The translations under genes and the position numbers were made by a program. The notes under the pieces are model-generated. The model saw nothing but the letters and a program-made list of their open reading frames with translations, was not told where the DNA came from and made no database searches. 22,813 nt of DNA from Dehalococcoidia bacterium SM23_28_2 (GTDB lineage Bacteria; Chloroflexota; Dehalococcoidia; SM23-28-2): the NCBI GenBank assembly GCA_001303545.1, contig LJUA01000021.1, forward strand, positions 1-22,813, given 5' to 3'. The first letter of the stretch is position 1. Each line of letters begins with the position of its first letter. Positions 20,836 through 22,813 of the stretch are shown here, piece by piece.

Positions 20836-22193
20836 CGCCTTCTGGCATACCATGCGGTTGCGGCGAAAGCGGCCGGGGTCGCAGCCGCGAGCGCAGCCAG
20901 GAGGACACAGTTGGTGACCGGTGCGCTGGAGTCACCGGCCACGACCGGGAGTTCCGCTATGCCCCCAACAGCAGAGACGGGGGGCGTTGTTACCGTTGCA
21001 TAAGAGACAAGGGTCTCAATGGCGCATTCTCCGTAGCCAACCTTGAAATAACCATCACTGTCTGGACCCCAAGTAGCGCCCCAGCTGTTCTTGACAATCC
21101 AATAGCCACCGGCGTCATCGTAGCCGGCAAGAACCACATCGTGCTGAAGGGAGGTACTCGTGCATCGATAAATGTTGTTTCCGTCGAAACTACCGCTCAT
21201 ATTCATGGAGGCTCCAAGGGGTCCGCCGTCAACAAGGTTCTGCTTTATCGTCGTCTGGTCACTGGGAACGCCACCGGTAGCAGATATTTGTGCTAATCTA
21301 CTTTGCCAGTCTGAACATCTGTCCGGACAAGTTCTGTCGCTGCAGCTATTTCCGCTGTAATAGGTGCAATTGGCTGAGCTACAGAACCCGCCAGGGCATG
21401 TACAACCAGAATCAGCGTACGGCATACAACCCTCATCGGGGATTCCAGAGTCTCTGATGAATTCGAAGGATACATCATTCGCGCCACCGCAGCAGTTCAT
21501 AGAGTACGATGGATGCGTATAACAATCGGACACGAGGTATTCTTCTGATAGGTCCAAATCAAGGTTAGGATTGGACGTAGTGACGTTGTATATGGCCTCC
21601 ACTACACCGACAGCCGAAAATGCCCAACAAGACCCGCAGTTCCCTTGATCCTTGACAGGAGTCATCCAGTCCTGGCCATCATGATTCCTCCAATCGAAGG
21701 AAGCAGGCGGACTCTCTCGCGAAAACTCGTGTTGTGAGCGATCTGGTGTTTGTTCCAGCCGGGAAGTTCCTCTGGTGGCCTTTTCCCGCAAGTCCATCAA
21801 TTCCGTAACCGCACCGATCTCCTGCTGGTCATCAACACAGACGCTGTACTCCCTGGAAAAAGGGTTCTTACCATCCGTCTTGGTTATCAAGCCGTAGCCC
21901 TGTTCTGCACAATAAGAGTGGCTTTGTCCGCATTTGCCTTCCAAGAATCGCCAAGCATCGCATTCAGTGCGATCTGGGAAAATGCATTTTCCGTATTGTC
22001 CTTGCTCGCTGTCGACCATCTTGTATTGATACCCCAGTTCCTGACAATAGACAGCGGCAGGGTTTGCCATTCCAGAAGAGTTTTCATCACAGCCGAAAGC
22101 AGTCTCGCTGGCGACAAGCAGCAACAGTAGCGCGAGGCCGATCGAGCAACAGATCGTGAAGGCCGCTATGCGGATGAGTCTTGAGTTCGCCAT
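20826..22193 (-). CDS. Secreted papain-family (C1A) cysteine protease with DUF333-like N-terminal region and C-terminal membrane tail
   Basis: A 455-residue protein. Residues 1-33 are a signal peptide or signal anchor. Residues ~40-120 are Cys-rich and include GMANPAAVYCQELGYQYK, which resembles the DUF333 hemolysin-associated motif, perhaps in two copies. The papain domain runs ~165-400: Gln183 and Cys189 in DQGNCGSCWAFSAVG, His351 in LQHDVVLAGYDD, and Asn369 in YWIVKNSWG. All catalytic residues are present. The tail is VGGIAELPVVAGD, a hydrophobic helix and AWYARRRLS, shared with the neighbouring gene. The body of the gene is clearly AT-richer than its neighbours while the tail is GC-rich, suggesting an acquired protease body joined to a native tail. 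The start at 22193 has GGGGGTG upstream; the ATG at 22220 has no site. A short conventional propeptide is not obvious. Confidence 0.92.
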   Translation of the reverse strand: MANSRLIRIAAFTICCSIGLALLLLLVASETAFGCDENSSGMANPAAVYCQELGYQYKMVDSEQGQYGKCIFPDRTECDAWRFLEGKCGQSHSYCAEQGYGLITKTDGKNPFSREYSVCVDDQQEIGAVTELMDLREKATRGTSRLEQTPDRSQHEFSRESPPASFDWRNHDGQDWMTPVKDQGNCGSCWAFSAVGVVEAIYNVTTSNPNLDLDLSEEYLVSDCYTHPSYSMNCCGGANDVSFEFIRDSGIPDEGCMPYADSGCTCPGGFCSSANCTYYSGNSCSDRTCPDRCSDWQSRLAQISATGGVPSDQTTIKQNLVDGGPLGASMNMSGSFDGNNIYRCTSTSLQHDVVLAGYDDAGGYWIVKNSWGATWGPDSDGYFKVGYGECAIETLVSYATVTTPPVSAVGGIAELPVVAGDSSAPVTNCVLLAALAAATPAAFAATAWYARRRLS

Positions 22194-22281
22194 TGCTGCA
22201 CCCCCGGTCAGACGAATCATGCAAGCGCAAATAGTTTACCTCATACAGTTGTTCTGTACATACTTTTCGGCGTGGGAGTTA

Positions 22282-22365
22282 CGATGGGCGTTTCGCCGCT
22301 GCCGCGCCTATTTCCATGCGCGGATCGACTACCCGCCGCCGGTCGAGATCGAGCGGCCGGCCTGA
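22282..22365 (+). pseudogene. Remnant of a second pgpH-like 3' end
   Basis: In one frame this stretch reads RWAFRRCRAYFHARIDYPPP, then VEIERPA and stop. It mirrors the end of the pgpH-like gene (LRGIYHRRVEYPPP ... IEIERPA) with about 30 residues missing in the middle. It has no start of its own and lies next to the protease promoter region. It looks like a diverged fragment left by recombination or duplication. Confidence 0.65.
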
Positions 22366-22400
22366 ACCTCCGGCTGCCGCTGGGTGAGCTACCTAAGCAA
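22343..22400. repeat. Direct repeat, copy B
   Basis: Second copy of the segment at 20754-20812, covering the end of the pgpH remnant and the start of the convergent surface-protein gene's 3' end. After it, both loci continue with similar sequence coding for the WYARRR tail on the minus strand. Confidence 0.8.
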
Positions 22401-22813
22401 CCGTCTCCTGGCGTACCACGCCCCCGCGCTCAGAGCGAGCGCTGCTGCGCTGGCGATGGCGGCGTACAGCGGGGACGAGGAGCCGGAGCGCTCAGCGACG
22501 CGGGTCGGCGCCTCCGAGCCGCCGACGAGGATTTCGGCGATGCCGCCGACGGGCCCCGGATCGCTCCTGTAGTAGGCGCCGGTGTTTGTGCCGATGTACA
22601 GTCGCTTTCCGTCGAACGGGTCAGGGATCAGTGCGCTAATGGTCACGTTGCCGGGAGGGAAGCCCTCGTTCCATGGCCACCAGGTGGCTCCCCCATCCAC
22701 GCTGCGGAATACACCGTCCCCACGGGTACCTGCATAGACCGTGTCCGGATAGGTCGAACTGATCAGCAGTATCTCTACAATTGACGTCTCTAAGCCACCA
22801 CTCATATCAAACC
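22389..22813 (-). CDS. C-terminal part of a beta-propeller-like surface protein (5' end outside window)
   Basis: The frame is open to the window edge, so only the last ~140 residues are seen. DTVYAGTRGDGVFRSVDGGA and RLYIGTNTGAYYRSD look like BNR/sortilin or YCF48-type repeats (YxGT...G..RS.DGG.TW) that form beta-propellers. The C-terminus is VGGIAEILVGGSEAP, a Ser-rich linker, a hydrophobic helix, and AWYARRRLLR. The same tail plan occurs in the adjacent protease, so both are probably exported and held in the cell envelope. An ATG at 22805 is in frame but there is no sign that it is the true start. Confidence 0.82.
   Translation of the reverse strand, partial: FDMSGGLETSIVEILLISSTYPDTVYAGTRGDGVFRSVDGGATWWPWNEGFPPGNVTISALIPDPFDGKRLYIGTNTGAYYRSDPGPVGGIAEILVGGSEAPTRVAERSGSSSPLYAAIASAAALALSAGAWYARRRLLR

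Noticed and set aside
1..22813. CRISPR arrays, tRNA, rRNA, transposase genes
   Set aside because: No regularly spaced repeats, no tRNA-like cloverleaf noticed, no rRNA motifs and no transposase or integrase coding sequence recognised by eye; a covariance-model scan would be the decisive check for small RNAs.

Overview
The window is GC-rich bacterial chromosome, densely packed with short operons on both strands. Most transcription units start at recognisable sigma-70 type promoters (TTGACN, a 17-18 nt spacer, TANNNT). The gene mix is a [4Fe-4S]-type PurF, CysO/Mec/CysM sulfur genes, desulforedoxin-like proteins, a ferredoxin:thioredoxin reductase, a 7TM-HD phosphohydrolase and surface proteins with a shared C-terminal tail. 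It suggests an uncultured, probably anaerobic or microaerophilic bacterium, possibly of the Chloroflexota; this placement is inference from gene content only.

Layout. 1-5011 (minus strand): purM (damaged by an internal deletion, running off the window), purF, a tiny membrane zinc-ribbon protein, a small transaldolase and CTP synthase pyrG. 5104-7284 (plus): M16 zinc peptidase and enoyl-CoA hydratase. 7291-13798 (plus): a SAM-I riboswitch with its own terminator, followed by threonine synthase, a NIL-domain protein, a CysO-like sulfur carrier, a ubiquitin-like/E1 fusion, a CysM-like synthase, a JAMM protease, folP, a hotdog thioesterase and folK. 13795-14308 (minus): a Trm112-like protein and a two-helix membrane protein. 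14377-14766 (plus): two tandem desulforedoxin-like mini-proteins and a terminator. 14798-15285 (minus): the most notable gene, a ferredoxin:thioredoxin reductase catalytic chain with two in-frame UGA codons. 15343-18255 (plus): a two-subunit CoA transferase and a frameshifted amidohydrolase. 18267-20776 (plus): rpsU, yqeY and a PgpH-like HD phosphohydrolase. 20813-22813 (minus): a papain-family protease of different base composition and the 3' end of a beta-propeller-like protein. Both end in the same sorting-like tail, and a partial duplication of the pgpH 3' end lies around them.

Main discovery. The two UGA codons of the reductase sit exactly where the family has its two redox-active cysteines, while all four cysteines that hold the [4Fe-4S] cluster are kept. 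Each UGA is followed, 14 nt later, by a perfect hairpin whose apical loop has G as its second base, 21 or 22 nt from the UGA, as expected of bacterial SECIS elements. The simplest reading is a double-selenocysteine (diselenide) ferredoxin:thioredoxin reductase.

Second system. The 7.3-12 kb operon looks like protein-thiocarboxylate sulfur transfer to an amino acid: CysO with a C-terminal extension that needs trimming, an E1 fused to a second ubiquitin-like domain and lacking the usual cysteine, CysM, and a JAMM protease. A SAM riboswitch controls it and threonine synthase leads it, which points to a link with methionine supply as well as cysteine.
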